Assembly: GCA_036365455.1 (NCBI GenBank)
Contig: JAWQUS010000017.1
Coordinates: forward strand, 7,192,001-7,256,000
Source of the DNA: Macrosoma leucophasiata
Taxonomy: Eukaryota; Arthropoda; Insecta; Lepidoptera; Hedylidae
Length of the DNA stretch: 64,000 nt
Direction of reading: 5' to 3'
Part shown: in pieces, positions 1 to 11,212 of the stretch
Layout of the letters: each line of letters opens with the position of its first letter
How positions within the stretch are numbered: position 1 is the first letter of the stretch
Notes under the pieces: generated by a model
Told to the model about the DNA's origin: nothing
Databases searched by the model: none
The model's input: the letters and a program-made list of their open reading frames with translations, nothing else
Program-made: the position numbers and the translations under genes

Positions 1-979
1 TAGGTGTAGGGTTTCCTCTAAAACTAGACAATGCCAAACGACGCTCCGCTACTAATTTAGATAGTATAGGACTCCAGTATGGTTTTGGCTTAAATTTACT
101 ACTTGGGTTGTTGCTTAACTTCACCATGGGAATAAACTCATCAGCCGCTTTATGAATATGACCAATTAATGTATCATGGAGTTTCTGTACATTCCAATTT
201 TCACTTTTGTTTAAATGATTTTGAATATATTCCGCATACTGATTCCATTTAGCTAATTTAAAATTTCGCCTTTTAGTAATTTGTACAAAATCCTGATAGT
301 TAACTCTAATTTTAATAACTAAATGATCGCTACCTAGTTGCTCATTCATCACATTCCAATCAAAGTTAATGGCTATATCCGATGAAACGAAAGTTATATC
401 AGGTGCAGACTGCTGCAAAACATTATTAACCAATTTAATTCTAGTCGATTGCCCATTATTAAGACACACATAGTTGAATTCAATAGCGGAGTCAGATATT
501 TGATTACCCCGTACATCATTTCTATTAGACCAGTCAAAGTGGTGTGCGTTAAAATCCCCAGCAATTATACTATTGTAAGTAAACAACGAAAAAACATAAT
601 CCCAATCCCCCTGTGAAGTAGTGACCCCTGGTGGACAATATACTGACACAACATTTTTCAAAAAACAACAGTTCAATATTTTTATGCATAAGATTTCTAT
701 ACCTGTGTTTTGATGTCTTACATTACATAAATGAACCTTCAATGACTTGTGGACAATAATAGCCACACCCCCGTAACCGTCATCTCTATCTCTACGATGT
801 ATATTATAGCCAGCAATATTTACACGAGTTTCAGATTGCAACCACGTTTCACACACTATTGCAAGATGAACTTTTTCTTGCGCAAGTAAAGAATCAAATA
901 CCAACAATTTGGGTTTCAAGCTCTGTGCATTCCACTGCAGTAGGTTTAAAGAGAAGACTTTAGATTGTACTTTATCCAT
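1..979 (-). CDS. LINE ORF2, 5' part (AP-type endonuclease), runs off the window
   Basis: Reading the minus strand from an ATG at 979-977 gives an open frame of about 326 residues that continues past position 1. It is the start of the endonuclease/reverse transcriptase ORF of an I/jockey-type non-LTR retrotransposon. The visible part is the N-terminal AP-like endonuclease that nicks target DNA for target-primed reverse transcription. Motifs by residue: LQWNAQSLKPK with N17, CETW with E44, a GYGGVAI stretch near 69-75, GDFNAHHFDW with D142 and N144, SAPDITF at 191-197, and GSDHLVI with D218/H219. These match the metal-binding and catalytic residues of the family. The ATG overlaps the end of ORF1 by 8 bp in another frame, the usual ORF1/ORF2 arrangement, which supports this start. 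I see no stop or frameshift in the visible part. The RT domain lies outside the window, so activity cannot be judged. Confidence 0.88.
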   Translation of the reverse strand, partial: MDKVQSKVFSLNLLQWNAQSLKPKLLVFDSLLAQEKVHLAIVCETWLQSETRVNIAGYNIHRRDRDDGYGGVAIIVHKSLKVHLCNVRHQNTGIEILCIKILNCCFLKNVVSVYCPPGVTTSQGDWDYVFSLFTYNSIIAGDFNAHHFDWSNRNDVRGNQISDSAIEFNYVCLNNGQSTRIKLVNNVLQQSAPDITFVSSDIAINFDWNVMNEQLGSDHLVIKIRVNYQDFVQITKRRNFKLAKWNQYAEYIQNHLNKSENWNVQKLHDTLIGHIHKAADEFIPMVKLSNNPSSKFKPKPYWSPILSKLVAERRLALSSFRGNPTP

Positions 980-2510
980 CGTTACTTAATAAATTTACTA
1001 TCTTACTCAACAAATTCTGTTTCGTGAGGAAACCAAGTATAAAGTGCACACATTCTTCAAATAACAACCGAAACACACATTTTAATTTCTCTTCAAAAGA
1101 CTTTTTGTCCATAAAAATGCCCTCCACTTTCTTATACAATTTCAAAAGCCCACTCTTTCTATTCATATCTTTCTCATCTCTATTCTCCATTGTCTGTTCT
1201 TCTTCTTGGGAGACTTCCATTTCCTCTGCACTACTACCTAGACCTTCGTTTTCTATATTATTCTTTGTTTTGATACGCTTTTTCTTCTGGTGTTTTTTAT
1301 CTTTATTGGGCTGAAGATTTTTTCCCGTCTGTTCGTTCCGTTTTTCTTCTTCCTCCTCTATTTTTTTACCGGAATTAACCTCTTCTCTGTGTACAACAGC
1401 ACTCGTAACCAGAACATCTTTATAGGACTGCGTCAACTGAGTAGTTGCGGTCATATCCAGCTGGGAACCAAGTTCAGCCGTTTTATTTCTTATATTTATA
1501 GTGGCTCCTAAATTATTTCCTTCTTTATGCTTCCTATCCCTGTATATAAATAACGCCTTTCTATACGTGCAGTTCTCAGCAGACATTATATTTCGAATCT
1601 CCTTTTCTTTGAGAAAAACTGGGCACTTTTTAAATAAAACCATGTGAGACCCACGGCAGTTTGCACACTTATAAGTTTTAGACTCACAGTTGTTGTGATG
1701 TTCTGAACATTTAGGGCAAACAGGCTTGCTGGCAGGGCAAGCTCTGGACAAATGTCCGAATTTCCAACATACGCTACACTGACTCACAGGGAATGTATAG
1801 GGTTCCACTTTAAACCGACACCCGTATCCGTATACGTACGGGGGCAAAATAGATCCCTTTATGCTTAACCGAAGTGTTTCGCTATCTACCCACCTACCCG
1901 TGTCTTCCATTTTCTTTAATCTTTTGACCGCAACTATCTTCAACTCACACTCGAGAATTTCTAGAGCTTCTTTTTCAGTAATTTCTAAATCCACTTGTCT
2001 TACTATGCCATATGACACGTTGATTTCATCAATTGCTTGACATCTGTATCCTAACTCCGACAACTTCTCATTTTTAATCAACTTTTCTCCTTCCGCTCTA
2101 GTTCCAAATTCAATCAAAATCTTATAAGGGTTCTTGTAAACGATTCTCAAGATGTCACTAATATTTTCAGAACGAAGCAACTTTGCCATACCGAATTGCT
2201 TAGGCAAAACATCCTTCGCCGTCAAAGATATTATAAACTTATGCTCCACTTCTTCCTGTTGACCTTCTACACTATTATTTATCTCTGGAGTCTTTACCTT
2301 CGAGCGTTTCACCTTCCTATTTACTCGTGTAAATCCTTCCTCAATAATTTCTTCGCTTTCCCTTCTCACTCTCTTCTCAGCCCTGGACCCCATTTCTTCT
2401 CTGTTTTCTCCTCCAACCTGATCCACATTAGAAATTCCTCCAACTTGCACCTCCTCCTCGCCATCTTGATCACTTCCACTTGAGTCAGAAAATTGGAGGT
2501 ATTCCTCCAT
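972..2510 (-). CDS. LINE ORF1, Gag-like zinc-knuckle protein
   Basis: A 512-residue uninterrupted ORF directly upstream of the endonuclease ORF. It is a Gag-like RNA-binding protein that packages LINE RNA. The N-terminus (1-90) is acidic then basic. About 91-235 fits the RRM-like region of I/jockey ORF1 proteins. Three CCHC-type knuckles follow: C245/C248/H253/C258, C265/C268/H271/C275 and C282/C285/H289/C296. Residues about 385-455 are highly charged Lys/Glu sequence, and the C-terminus (456-512) is hydrophobic/amphipathic. The start is the first ATG after a short leader; the stop overlaps the ORF2 start by 8 bp. Intact ORF1 plus an intact visible ORF2 suggests a young copy. The 5' end of the element is not clear; a G+C-rich patch at about 2570-2620 may be its 5' UTR. 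Confidence 0.88.
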   Translation of the reverse strand: MEEYLQFSDSSGSDQDGEEEVQVGGISNVDQVGGENREEMGSRAEKRVRRESEEIIEEGFTRVNRKVKRSKVKTPEINNSVEGQQEEVEHKFIISLTAKDVLPKQFGMAKLLRSENISDILRIVYKNPYKILIEFGTRAEGEKLIKNEKLSELGYRCQAIDEINVSYGIVRQVDLEITEKEALEILECELKIVAVKRLKKMEDTGRWVDSETLRLSIKGSILPPYVYGYGCRFKVEPYTFPVSQCSVCWKFGHLSRACPASKPVCPKCSEHHNNCESKTYKCANCRGSHMVLFKKCPVFLKEKEIRNIMSAENCTYRKALFIYRDRKHKEGNNLGATINIRNKTAELGSQLDMTATTQLTQSYKDVLVTSAVVHREEVNSGKKIEEEEEKRNEQTGKNLQPNKDKKHQKKKRIKTKNNIENEGLGSSAEEMEVSQEEEQTMENRDEKDMNRKSGLLKLYKKVEGIFMDKKSFEEKLKCVFRLLFEECVHFILGFLTKQNLLSKIVNLLSNDG

Positions 2511-2912
2511 TTTCCGCGGTAAGCGTACGGTATTTAGAAAAAAACTTGTTTAATATATCGCTTTAACCCTGAGACGCGTGCGCTTCCAACCGAGACTGGC
2601 GCGCCTGTGCTATTGATTCTTGGATGTGGTATTTTTATATTATCATTTTTAAAACATGTTTTAATATCATTATTTTACCAACAAATAAACGTAGTCTTTC
2701 AATATCAACTAAAACCGAGCCTGCTGAGAAATCGCTGCGTTTTTTAACCTGCACTATTTTGTGGCTCAAGTAAAGTAAAAGTGTTTACGAATTCTGTTCA
2801 ATATTAAGCCTAGGGATAGCTGCAAACCGCACTTTGTGAAAGAAAGTATGACATTCCCATCAATTTTTGTTTTAGAAGCAGTGCATTTTGTAAGGCGAAA
2901 TATAAACATTAG

Positions 2913-3143
2913 GTATTTTCGTACTGTAAGAACGTAAGACGACAAAATCTATTAGAAATGCCTACAGGAAAAATGCATTTATATAGAAAGGGAATACACT
3001 ATAAAGCTGTAAAATTGTACAATAATATTCCAAACAATTTAAAAACTGAAACAAATGACAGGCAATTCCTTAAGAAACTGAAGGCTTACTTAATATTGAA
3101 ATGTTACTATACAATCGATGAATTTATATGCGATAAAAAGTGA
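2913..3143 (+). pseudogene. C-terminal fragment of a LINE reverse transcriptase
   Basis: An open frame of about 76 residues on the plus strand, preceded by an in-frame stop at 2910. It contains the block NVRRQNLLEMPTGKM followed by YKAVKLYNNIPNNLK and a terminal CYYTIDEF. This is the characteristic last segment of many insect LINE reverse transcriptases (an NTR-K-L-P box, then KLYN-LP, then a YYS-DEF end). Everything upstream, including the catalytic RT core, is missing, so this is a 5'-truncated dead copy. An A+T-rich 3' UTR follows, with AATAAA-like motifs near 3350. It lies opposite in orientation to the LINE at 1-2510. Confidence 0.7.
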
Positions 3144-3518
3144 AATGAAAATGAATTTTTTAAATTCTTACTAGACATTAGTATGTTATTTATTAACATT
3201 TATTTTGACTTTTATTTTATCGATTGACATATCATTAGAATTTAGTGTTGACATTATAATATTATACTTTCACTATTTAACGTTGTAACATAGTATTCAA
3301 TTAATCAAATGTATTATACTGGACAATTTAATAATGTAATTTTACTTTTATAATAAACCTGTTGTTTTATGTCTGACAGATAATTAATAATTGATGTATA
3401 ACTGATGTATAATGATAGTAACTATGACTTGTATGACAATCACTCTACACCATATTGCGATGCCCCAAAGAAGGGTTCCATGTACTTGACTTAATATAAG
3501 ATCGGTGATATAAGTAAC
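3144..3518. other. A+T-rich stretch, no gene seen
   Basis: Probably the 3' UTR of the LINE fragment just upstream, then unassigned A+T-rich DNA. No RNA gene or ORF is supported. Confidence 0.5.
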
Positions 3519-3777
3519 GGTGGCAAGCAAACATGTATTTCACATGGATGTTAAGTGATGACTGCAGCATATAGACATCTACACAAAAATCAGAGGTCAA
3601 ATGCAGATGCGTTGCCATCCCTGAGACCTTAGTTGCTGTCTCTGTGATAGTTATAACGGGGCCTAATGTTTGACAGCAAAACAACAGTACTGAACATTAC
3701 CATTTAGTGGCAAATAGATTAGATAATGCGGTGGTGCCTACGCCTTGAGACCCTACACTGGAACTTGACCATCAGTG
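3519..3777 (-). mobile_element. SINE-A copy, diverged
   Basis: Recognised by the order of shared blocks: GGCAAGCAAACATG, GTTAAGTGATGACTGCAGC, AAATGCAGATGCGTTGCC, then GGTGGTGCCTACGCC. Several substitutions and a CTGTGATAGTTATAACGG variant in place of the usual CTGTGCCGGAAATTACAGG. The same variant occurs near 7.2, 37.7 and 48.4 kb, so there is a subfamily. Confidence 0.75.
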
Positions 3778-4206
3778 AAGATATACGCGAGTAGCTGTCA
3801 AAATAGTCCAGCTGCTCATATTAGTTTGTGTGAGTTACAAAGTCAGGGGAACAATGTAAGTCCTGTTGGTTAGGGCACTTAACATCCATGTAAGCTGCAT
3901 GATTGTTTACTACCTTCGTTATATTAAAAACAAGTTTATGTAAGTATTATAAAATAATCTGTAGAAAACCGCAAGGTGTTTGCAGATTCGTAGATTCACG
4001 ACAAAACTTTGCCGTGGCTCACACGAGTTAAGGCATGCCGAGCAAGATTGAAGTTTGATAAAAGAGTAATTGACGACTCACGTTGATGATGGAGAGATTA
4101 CGGATGGTTATTCAGCCAAATAGAATTACTTTTCTGCAATCGAGCACATAAAGGTATATGAAAAACGATATATTTTGTCTTCGTCTAAATTAATTATATT
4201 GATAAC
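3778..4206. other. No recognised feature
   Basis: A+T-rich sequence without a supported gene. Confidence 0.4.
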
Positions 4207-4390
4207 TAGCTGCCCGACTAACTTCGTATCGCCTTAGAAGCATAAAAAACTAATAGGTACGGCCAAAAAAAAAAAAAAAAAAATTAGGACAATCACACTT
4301 AGGGGTATGAAAAATAGATATTGACCGATTCTCAGACCTACCCAATAGGCACACGAAATTTCATGAGAATCGGTGCAGCTGAAAAATGTT
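4207..4390. mobile_element. CTAGCTG-ended repeat, family D, partial
   Basis: Begins CTAGCTGCCCGACTAACTTC, then CGTATCGCC and a T-to-A rich run. It continues with GATTCTCAGACCTACCCAATA and the ATGAGAATCGG block shared with copies at 34.4, 35.6, 45.5 and 57.3 kb. No coding sequence. The CTAG terminus beside a short ACGAA/TTCGT inverted repeat is reminiscent of Helitron 3' ends, which is inference. Confidence 0.55.
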
Positions 4391-5180
4391 AATGATTGTA
4401 AACCGTAACGCCAAACGCTAATAAAATGTTCCCATAAAAATATTGTTCTTTAATTCGAATTCAACTGTCCCCGTTCTGCAATTATCTCAAACGTGTCACT
4501 GAAGAAGCCGACGTAAAACAAATTACTTGAAGATATATCTTCGACTAGACTAATAATAATTACTCTCTTTGAACACAGAAAGTCTTTTGCTATTGATGAT
4601 GTCTTATAGAATTTTGGAATCGACATACTATATATTCGCTAATTACATACGAGATCAAAAGACATGCTTTCTAAGGAGATGTTCGTAAAGAAAGTTCCAC
4701 GGAAATTATGAGAATGTTCCTGAATTTTGCTCAGTTTATGAATGCCAGGCATTTCCGTAGCAACAAGCTGAGATTTATGTGAGTTGTTACGTTTATATAT
4801 CTAAGAGGGATTATAAGAAAGATTGCTTGCGTTAAGTTGTTTGTTGGCAAATTTTAATTTATTCGTGTGGCTCGATCCGGGCAGAGATATGTTTAATTTG
4901 TGTTTCCAGGAGATTTATTTAATGTTAGGTTAAATATTTCATAGAACCGTTGTTATGACTTGCTTACGTTATTTTTTTTAAAATAATTACCGGTGTTTTC
5001 GATGGTATATCGATTCAAATAAGTCAATTACGAAAGCAGCATAAATGTGAAATCAAATTGACGCAGAAGCTGAGGAAGACAAAGACTAATCTATCTTGAC
5101 AGAGTAAGTTATTTTGCGAAGTTAGATCAAACATCTCTGAAATAAGCGTTACTAAAAAGAGGGAATGATAAATAAAGAAA
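4391..5180. other. No recognised feature
   Basis: A+T-rich DNA with no supported gene or repeat family. Confidence 0.4.
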
Positions 5181-5318
5181 AGGCTTCTTCCGCGTGCCAA
5201 TTGGTACAGCGGTGTGGGACAACCGTTTTATCCGACCGGTTTCGATTCCCGGAACAAATATTTGTGTACGTCTTGTGTGTGTACAACGGCACCCAGAACA
5301 AAAAAGGCATGAACTAAA
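5181..5318 (+). mobile_element. tRNA-headed SINE, short copy
   Basis: The head contains an A-box-like GCCAATTGGTACAGCGG and a B box, GGTTTCGATTCCCGG. It is followed by the body ACAAATATTTGTGTAC and GTACAACGGCACCCA. The same body occurs in reverse at 59.1-59.3 kb and at 49.45 kb, and a relative lies at 41.5 kb. This is a dead polymerase III-type retroposon, not a tRNA gene. Confidence 0.65.
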
Positions 5319-6058
5319 AAAACTTGATAAATATTTATAAGCTTTGTTTAACAAATCTTTGAACGGATGCGAATTCCGATAACAATTGCCACTTATTGAT
5401 CATAGTTGAATCCAGTCATAGCACTGATCATATCTGATAAAATAATATATAACGAACGCTTGTTGAGTTGTATATCATTTTAAATCATCAAAAGCGTAAT
5501 TTCTCTATTATGAAACCAGGTACAAACAATTTGACAAAAGCAAAATTGATTTAATATTTTCATCTAAAAAGTACTTAATGAGGAACAACAAATCCGCTAT
5601 CCCAGAGCATACGTCACTGGAAAGAGTCGTTTTTCACTGGTATCGCCGCTTGGGGCCGATCGATGCATTGACACAGTTAATTTATCATATAACAACTGCT
5701 GCCCCAGGGTTTTATTTTAAACGCTTTTCACAGCGTGCGGGTATTATTTAGGTGCTGTTTTTAGATTCAACTCCCAGTCGTGTTGTTAAAATTGAAACAA
5801 GCTAAAATTCAAACGCAGTGACTGGAAGTGCTAAATATGTATTAACAACATTTCGATAGTTTGTCGCAAACACTATGTCTTCTTATTCCTATTGATACTG
5901 AAGTTGAATAACACAATCAGAAATCCGTTTCATAACAGTCTGTAGTTTGTATTTTCAGTGCATGGTCCTCAATTTCTTGTACAAAGTTGAATTATTCTGC
6001 TAAGTTCCGAATATGTAACATGATCTGCTTGATCGCTAATTAAGGTCTTTTATATATA
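5319..6058. other. No recognised feature
   Basis: A+T-rich DNA with no supported gene. Confidence 0.4.
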
Positions 6059-6334
6059 TTTTTTTATGTATTGGAAGTGGCAAACAAGCATGCAGCTTAC
6101 ATCGATGTTAAGTGATGACTGTAGCCTATAGACATCCACACAAAGACCAAGGTCAAAAGGCAGATGCGTTACCACTCCTGAGGCTTAAGGTTTTATGCCT
6201 CTGTATCGGAAATTACAGGGCCATACATTACCACCTGACCAGAACACGATAGTGCTGAACACTACCAATTAGCGGCATGTATATTAAGTAATGCGGTGGT
6301 GCCTACGCCCGCGAGCTCCGTCACTAGAACTCTT
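6059..6334 (-). mobile_element. SINE-A copy, nearly full length
   Basis: T-run start (poly(A) tail on the other strand) followed by the complete block order through GCTCCGTCACTAGAACTC. The 5' hairpin is degraded on one arm compared with the GAGCTCC/GGAGCTC consensus. Confidence 0.85.
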
Positions 6335-6402
6335 GTATCTTAGTCCTGTTGTCAGCGGAGAGCCACAATTGTTTACAAGATAGTAAAAGTTTATTTTTGG
6401 TT

Positions 6403-6711
6403 TCAGTTACTGTCATCCATATAAGGATGCCATTGATCGTTTGCATTTTCATTAGTGGGTAGTGCAGTGCATATTCCGCTATCGTGTTTCTGATACCGAA
6501 ATGCTGATTTTTCTAGAGATTCCAGAGTGTGCGGTCTTGATGGGAATCCTATTTTCACTGGTTTTAACTTCAGCGCTAATTTCGCTAGTAAAAGACAGCG
6601 ATCAGATGCACAGTCTGCTCCCGGACAGGTTTTCACGTTAGGGATATAGCTTCTCCAGCAGCTATTAATAATGAAGTAGTCTATTTGATCGCGGTATCGA
6701 CCGCACGAAAT
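6403..6711 (-). pseudogene. LINE endonuclease fragment (RTE type)
   Basis: Minus-strand frame of about 100 codons with the pattern RYRDQIDYFIINSCWRSYI, then VKTCPGADCASDRCLLLAK and LALKLKPVK. This is the C-terminal half of the AP-type endonuclease of RTE-like LINEs, copies of which are often mis-annotated as craniofacial development protein 2. The usual SDH catalytic triplet reads SDR here, so the histidine is lost. A stop precedes residue 1 (near 6715) and there is no downstream RT, so it is an inactive fragment. Confidence 0.72.
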
Positions 6712-7070
6712 AATCTAATAGTAACGTGATTTACCGTCCTGAACTGATGGTTCGATAAATTGTTAGTAGTGTTTTTGGAATTAAAAAAAGATATGTACCT
6801 AATTCATAAACTATTCGGAATTTGCTTATGCTAACTTATTATCGTATAATAATTTTTGTGTGAAATTGCTACGTTTTCTTTGCGTATGTTTATTTTATTT
6901 GCAGTAAATTAACACTTATGATAATTATTCATATTGCGCACCGTAGTATTAGGCTCCTCTATACGTACACTCTAATAAACTGGGCTACAGGAATAAAAAA
7001 AGATTTGATTTGGTAGCTGACATCGGTAAACAGGTTCTGTATAAATGTAAAAATATAGGTAGGTATAATA

Positions 7071-7239
7071 TTTTTTTATTACGTAGTGGCATGCAGCATG
7101 CAGTTTGTATGGATGATAAGTGATGACTGCAACCTATACACGTCTACACAAAAACCACAGGTGAAAATGCAAATACTATGCCATCCCTGAGACCTTAGTT
7201 GTTATGTCTGTATGATAGTTATTACGGAGCCATACATTT
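7071..7239 (-). mobile_element. SINE-A fragment (3' half)
   Basis: Contains the 3' half of SINE-A, ending at TTATTACGGAGCCATACATT. It belongs to the CTGTATGATAGTTATTACGG variant. The 5' half is missing. A 76-codon open frame overlaps its end but resembles nothing I know. Confidence 0.7.
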
Positions 7240-8348
7240 TCAAAACAGTTCTATGAAAACATATTCAGAAAACGAAATTGCTCACTTCTCTCTAAAATGG
7301 TTGAGGAGGGCAATGGCTGTCATGCGTCATTCTCGTGAACGGGTGCTGTTGGTGGGGACTGGTCTGTTCTGGTTTGCAGGACCTACATCACATTTAGAAG
7401 ATAGCAGTTTATTTGCATCTATGCTATAGACGTTCACATTATTTGATTTTTCACGATAATTTGTACTAGATTAAAGAGCTCTTACTGAGTTTCTTGGGTA
7501 GCGGAGTTCTTCTCAGTAGTGACTGCACTTAGAACTCTGCTAAGTGAATAACTTTGATCTTGACGAATAAGTTTTTCTTTTTCTTCATTTATCATCAATG
7601 AAGGAATCGAAAAAATTTGTGATTATTATGTTTTAACTAAGTAGTTTAAATTCTAATTTTTAATTTACTATTGATATATGATTTTGTTTTACTTTATGTA
7701 ATGGTTATTCACTCTAGGTATTTTATATTTCTTGACGTTTTGAAAGTATCTGTAAAGATCTATTTGAAATAAAAATATTTTCTATTCTATTTCTATTTCT
7801 AAATAGCGCCTAAGAAAGTAGGAAATAGTCCCTAAAATTAAGAAAATTAGTGAAAATGTGCCTTATCATGCAGTTAAAACTTACTTTCACTTGCCTAACT
7901 TCCTTGCTATCCTTTCGCGGCATTTCAGACGGGCCATATGTAGAGATAAGTAATCAGCGTGTCACGAGCTAAGTTAAATGGAAAAGTTTTTGTAGGCCGT
8001 TCTTTCACGGTTAAGCCACGACCAATTTGAAACTTCCAAAAACGCAGCGGAAAGTGACAGTACCGACGAGTACAGGGAAATAAATGAGGGACTTTAAGAC
8101 TTTTAGGTGAGCTTGTGATATTTTACTCTGCCGCTGATGGTCGTGGCCTGGCTGCAATGCCCTTTGGGCAGACTTGAGTTTTGGTTTTAAAGTTTCTTGC
8201 GTAAGACAGTTCAAGGGTTGAAATAACTTGTATCGTTTTAGTAACTTTTGTATTCATATTAATGGTAGTCGTTGTGTCAAGGATTTTTTGACCATAAGAA
8301 TGTTCTATTTAAGTTACTCAAAATAATTTCTTGTAATTATATCAACGT
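7240..8348. other. No recognised feature
   Basis: Mixed A+T-rich DNA. A minus-strand frame of 67 codons at 8011-8214 shows no family motif and is not called. Confidence 0.4.
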
Positions 8349-8665
8349 AACTTCACGCCTGTAATCCCAGAAGGGGTAGGGCCAATCGTGTGTGTTTGCA
8401 TGTATGTTTGAATGCATGCATTTACCTCTGCATACCCCTTCGGGGAGTTACGTTTTTTTTATATCTGAAAGCCCCCCGGGTAGAGGGCTTTCAGATATAA
8501 AAAAAACGTAACTTCACGCCTGTAATCCCCGAAGGGGTATGCAGAGGTAAATGCATGCATTCAAACATACATGCAAACACACACGATTGGCCCTACCCCT
8601 TCTGAATTGAACCCGGGACCGCAGCGTAGTAGTAGTGGCCTACTACCACTAGGCTACTGAGACAG
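8349..8665. mobile_element. Two SINE-B copies fused tail-to-tail as a palindrome
   Basis: Left arm from about 8370 and right arm to about 8602 are reverse complements, apart from a 13-base gap in the left arm beside GTTACG. The centre is a GGGCTTTCAGATATAAAA hairpin. The right arm continues into the tRNA-like head of SINE-B (GAACCCGGGACC, then a CTACCACTAGGCTAC A-box region), ending about 8665. Confidence 0.8.
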
Positions 8666-8805
8666 TTACTTACTAGTTTTCTTTATTGATATTTCACCAA
8701 TAATTTTAAGTGAAAGTGGTTTCTTTAAAACTTAATACATTTCGCTTTGAAGTCGTTGACACGAAGAAGAAGAACTGAAAGTGGTCTCATGAATCCTTAG
8801 ATTTT

Positions 8806-8862
8806 GCGTGCATGTATGAAGAAAGTGTTGAATGTAGGAAAAGCACGGGAAGTATCCACATC
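8806..8862 (+). mobile_element. RTE LINE 3'-end scrap
   Basis: GCGTGCATGTATGAAGAAAG and AGCACGGGAAGTA match the last coding segment of the RTE at 18.5-21.6 kb. About 55 bp only. Confidence 0.55.
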
Positions 8863-9059
8863 ACCCTCTGTAACTATCCTATAAGAGACTTGAAGAAAAG
8901 TTACGCAGGTCAGAGAAATCTTCGTTTGTCCAAAAACCATCTATTTACCTAACTTCACTTAAGGTGCCCGTATGCTCAAGCTGCCAGTTTTCTGATAGTA
9001 CATACATATAATAATATATAATATATTAAGAATTATTCGGAGTTCTTTGAAAACAAATG

Positions 9060-9190
9060 TTTTACTTTAATTCCATTTTTGATATGAAAATATCGAAGTC
9101 GTGCCTTGTCATATCTAGCAAAAATATTTTCATGCAATTACCAAAACCAATGTATGCGGCAAACAATAAAATCAAAAGGAAAAATTCAAA
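9060..9190 (+). repeat. Dispersed repeat E, copy 1
   Basis: Blocks TTTTCATGCAATTACCAA and GCGGCAAACAATAAAATC recur at 23155-23285 (plus) and, in part, in reverse at 13860-13975. A frame on each strand stays open here, but the A+T-rich composition and repeat status argue against a gene. Confidence 0.6.
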
Positions 9191-9554
9191 TGATTTTGCG
9201 TCTTCGTTCAAGTTATTTGTAATTGAAATGTTTGTCCCTCCGATGAAAATATTTACGTATTCCGATAAAATTCCTTTCCAATATCGCTTGTTTGTTTTGT
9301 TCGAGACAATAAGAACGTTTAAAATTATTATTTTAAATATATTTTGAACGTAAATTAAATAAATTGTTATTGTTAATGTCACACTAGGTTTTTCTTTGTT
9401 CCAAATATTTATTTAATTTTGTAGTACGGTTATCTTAGTTAGTATAGTTTTATATGAATACAAAGATCGTTTTCAAACTTACATAATTATTCACGACATG
9501 CTTCATAGTTGCACACTTTTACTGGTTGGAAATAATTGTACTATTTATATTTTG

Positions 9555-9675
9555 TGATGTTATATATTTATTGGTTAGAAATAGTTGATCCCTAAAAATC
9601 ATGGCTAGATAATATTAAGTCCGCCTCTGTACATAATTTATGTGCAAAAGTTTAAATAAATAAATAAATAATAAT
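9555..9675 (+). mobile_element. LINE 3' tail with (AAAT)n
   Basis: ATTAAGTCCGCCTCTGTAC followed by TAAATAAATAAATAAATAA. It is the same 3' end seen in reverse at 13.6, 40.7 and 63.3 kb. Coding sequence is absent (5' truncation). Confidence 0.6.
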
Positions 9676-10688
9676 ATGTACAGAAAAAATGAAAGTAGTA
9701 CACGGTGAAACAGCCCAAGTAATGTCCCGATACCAAATTGCATATTTAATAATTAGGTCTAATCTATATAAATAAAAAATGAATCGTTAAATGTGTTGCG
9801 AAGCGTAAAACTCGAGAACGGCTGAACCGATTTCGCAATTTTTTTATCAATTTATTTGTTTTAACAAAAAATGGAACAAAGAACAATCAGTTTGCTGGGT
9901 ACAAAATACACAGAGTACACAAAAATTTTAGCAAATAGAACATTCACAAATAACATTAGTGAAGACTGCGTTCCCAAATGTGTTCATCCTGATAATTCAC
10001 GTTTTAACCAAGATTAATTCGCAATAACTAATATCTTGTAGATTTTTAGTATTACATTGAAAACAATATCTTGAAAAAAATTTTGGGATATCTTCCTTGC
10101 ACGTTGAATGGGGATGCAATTTTTTTTATCCGCATCCCAAGACGTGAAGTATCGGACAGGTGTTTAAAAAAATTGGTAATTTGAGAAGACCAGTTTCAGA
10201 TTAAACGATAATTTTGTGCAATATTTAGCTTAAAGTGTGCATTTTTTTAAGTGAAGTGCCTCCTCTCCCTTCTGTTGGATAAACGGTAGTATTTAAACGG
10301 ATGAAAAAAATAACGGTGATAGTACGTAACTATAATGAATTTAAAATGAAAACTATTGTTCTCTTATCAAATATGTACGCATGGATTTAACTTCACTCGT
10401 GTTTTACCATTAAAAAATACATTAATTACCTATTGCAATTAGCATATGAACATATAACAAACACTTAGAGAGGACACAAAGTTTTGCTTTAGTAAGCTGC
10501 CCAAGAGACGTCTGATCTAGGCTAACCATCTAGAATTTAGCGACTGGGACCAACTTCAACTTAAAGTGTCTCCTGAAACATGGACCTGGTAATGCTATTC
10601 TGCAAAGCCATCTAAATGGAGTAATTCAGCACAAATATAATGTAAATGTTCGTTCTGAGGATTCGTTTTAACCAAGGTTCGTATATAC
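9676..10688. other. No gene; short repeat scraps
   Basis: 9765-9845 carries GAGAACGGCTGAACCGATTT, a phrase shared with other CTAGCTG-type repeats. The rest is unassigned A+T-rich DNA. Confidence 0.4.
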
Positions 10689-10795
10689 GCGATATGGTAC
10701 AACGTAACTTCAGACTTGTGTTCCCCAAAACGTTAGATAGGGGTAAATGCATACACTCAAGCTTTAAATATGCAATTTGGTATCGGGACATTACT
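10689..10795 (-). mobile_element. SINE-B 3' fragment, diverged
   Basis: CGTAACTTCAGACTTGTG, GGGGTAAATGCATACACTC and related blocks match the SINE-B 3' end with many changes. Confidence 0.5.
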
Positions 10796-10984
10796 TGGAC
10801 TAGCAATAGACTTTCATTGAAAACTTATTAAAATATATTCAACTGATAAAACACATTTAATTTTCAGTTAATACAATATCGTTTAGATTTCACTGCATCT
10901 TCTTAGGTAAATAAAAAAATTGAATCCCTAAATGTTGCTAAGCGTGAAACTCAAGAACGGCAAGATGTGCATTCTTTTTTGTAG

Positions 10985-11212
10985 TTTTTTTTTGGATTGG
11001 AAGTAGCAAACAAACTTGTAGTTTACATTGATGTTAAGTGATGACTGCAGCCTATAGACACCCACACAAAGACCAAGGTCAAAATGCAGATGCATTAGCA
11101 CTCTTTAGCTCTAAGGTGTAATGCCTCTGTGCCAGAAATTACAGGGCCGTACATTACCACCTGACCGGAACACGATAGTGCTGCCATTTAGCGGCAAGTA
11201 TATTAGGTAATG
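10985..11212 (-). mobile_element. SINE-A, 5'-truncated at a 5S-SINE insertion
   Basis: T-run, then the canonical blocks to AAGTATATTAGGTAATG, where a 5S-headed SINE begins abruptly. The CTGAACACTACC block carries a small deletion. Confidence 0.8.
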
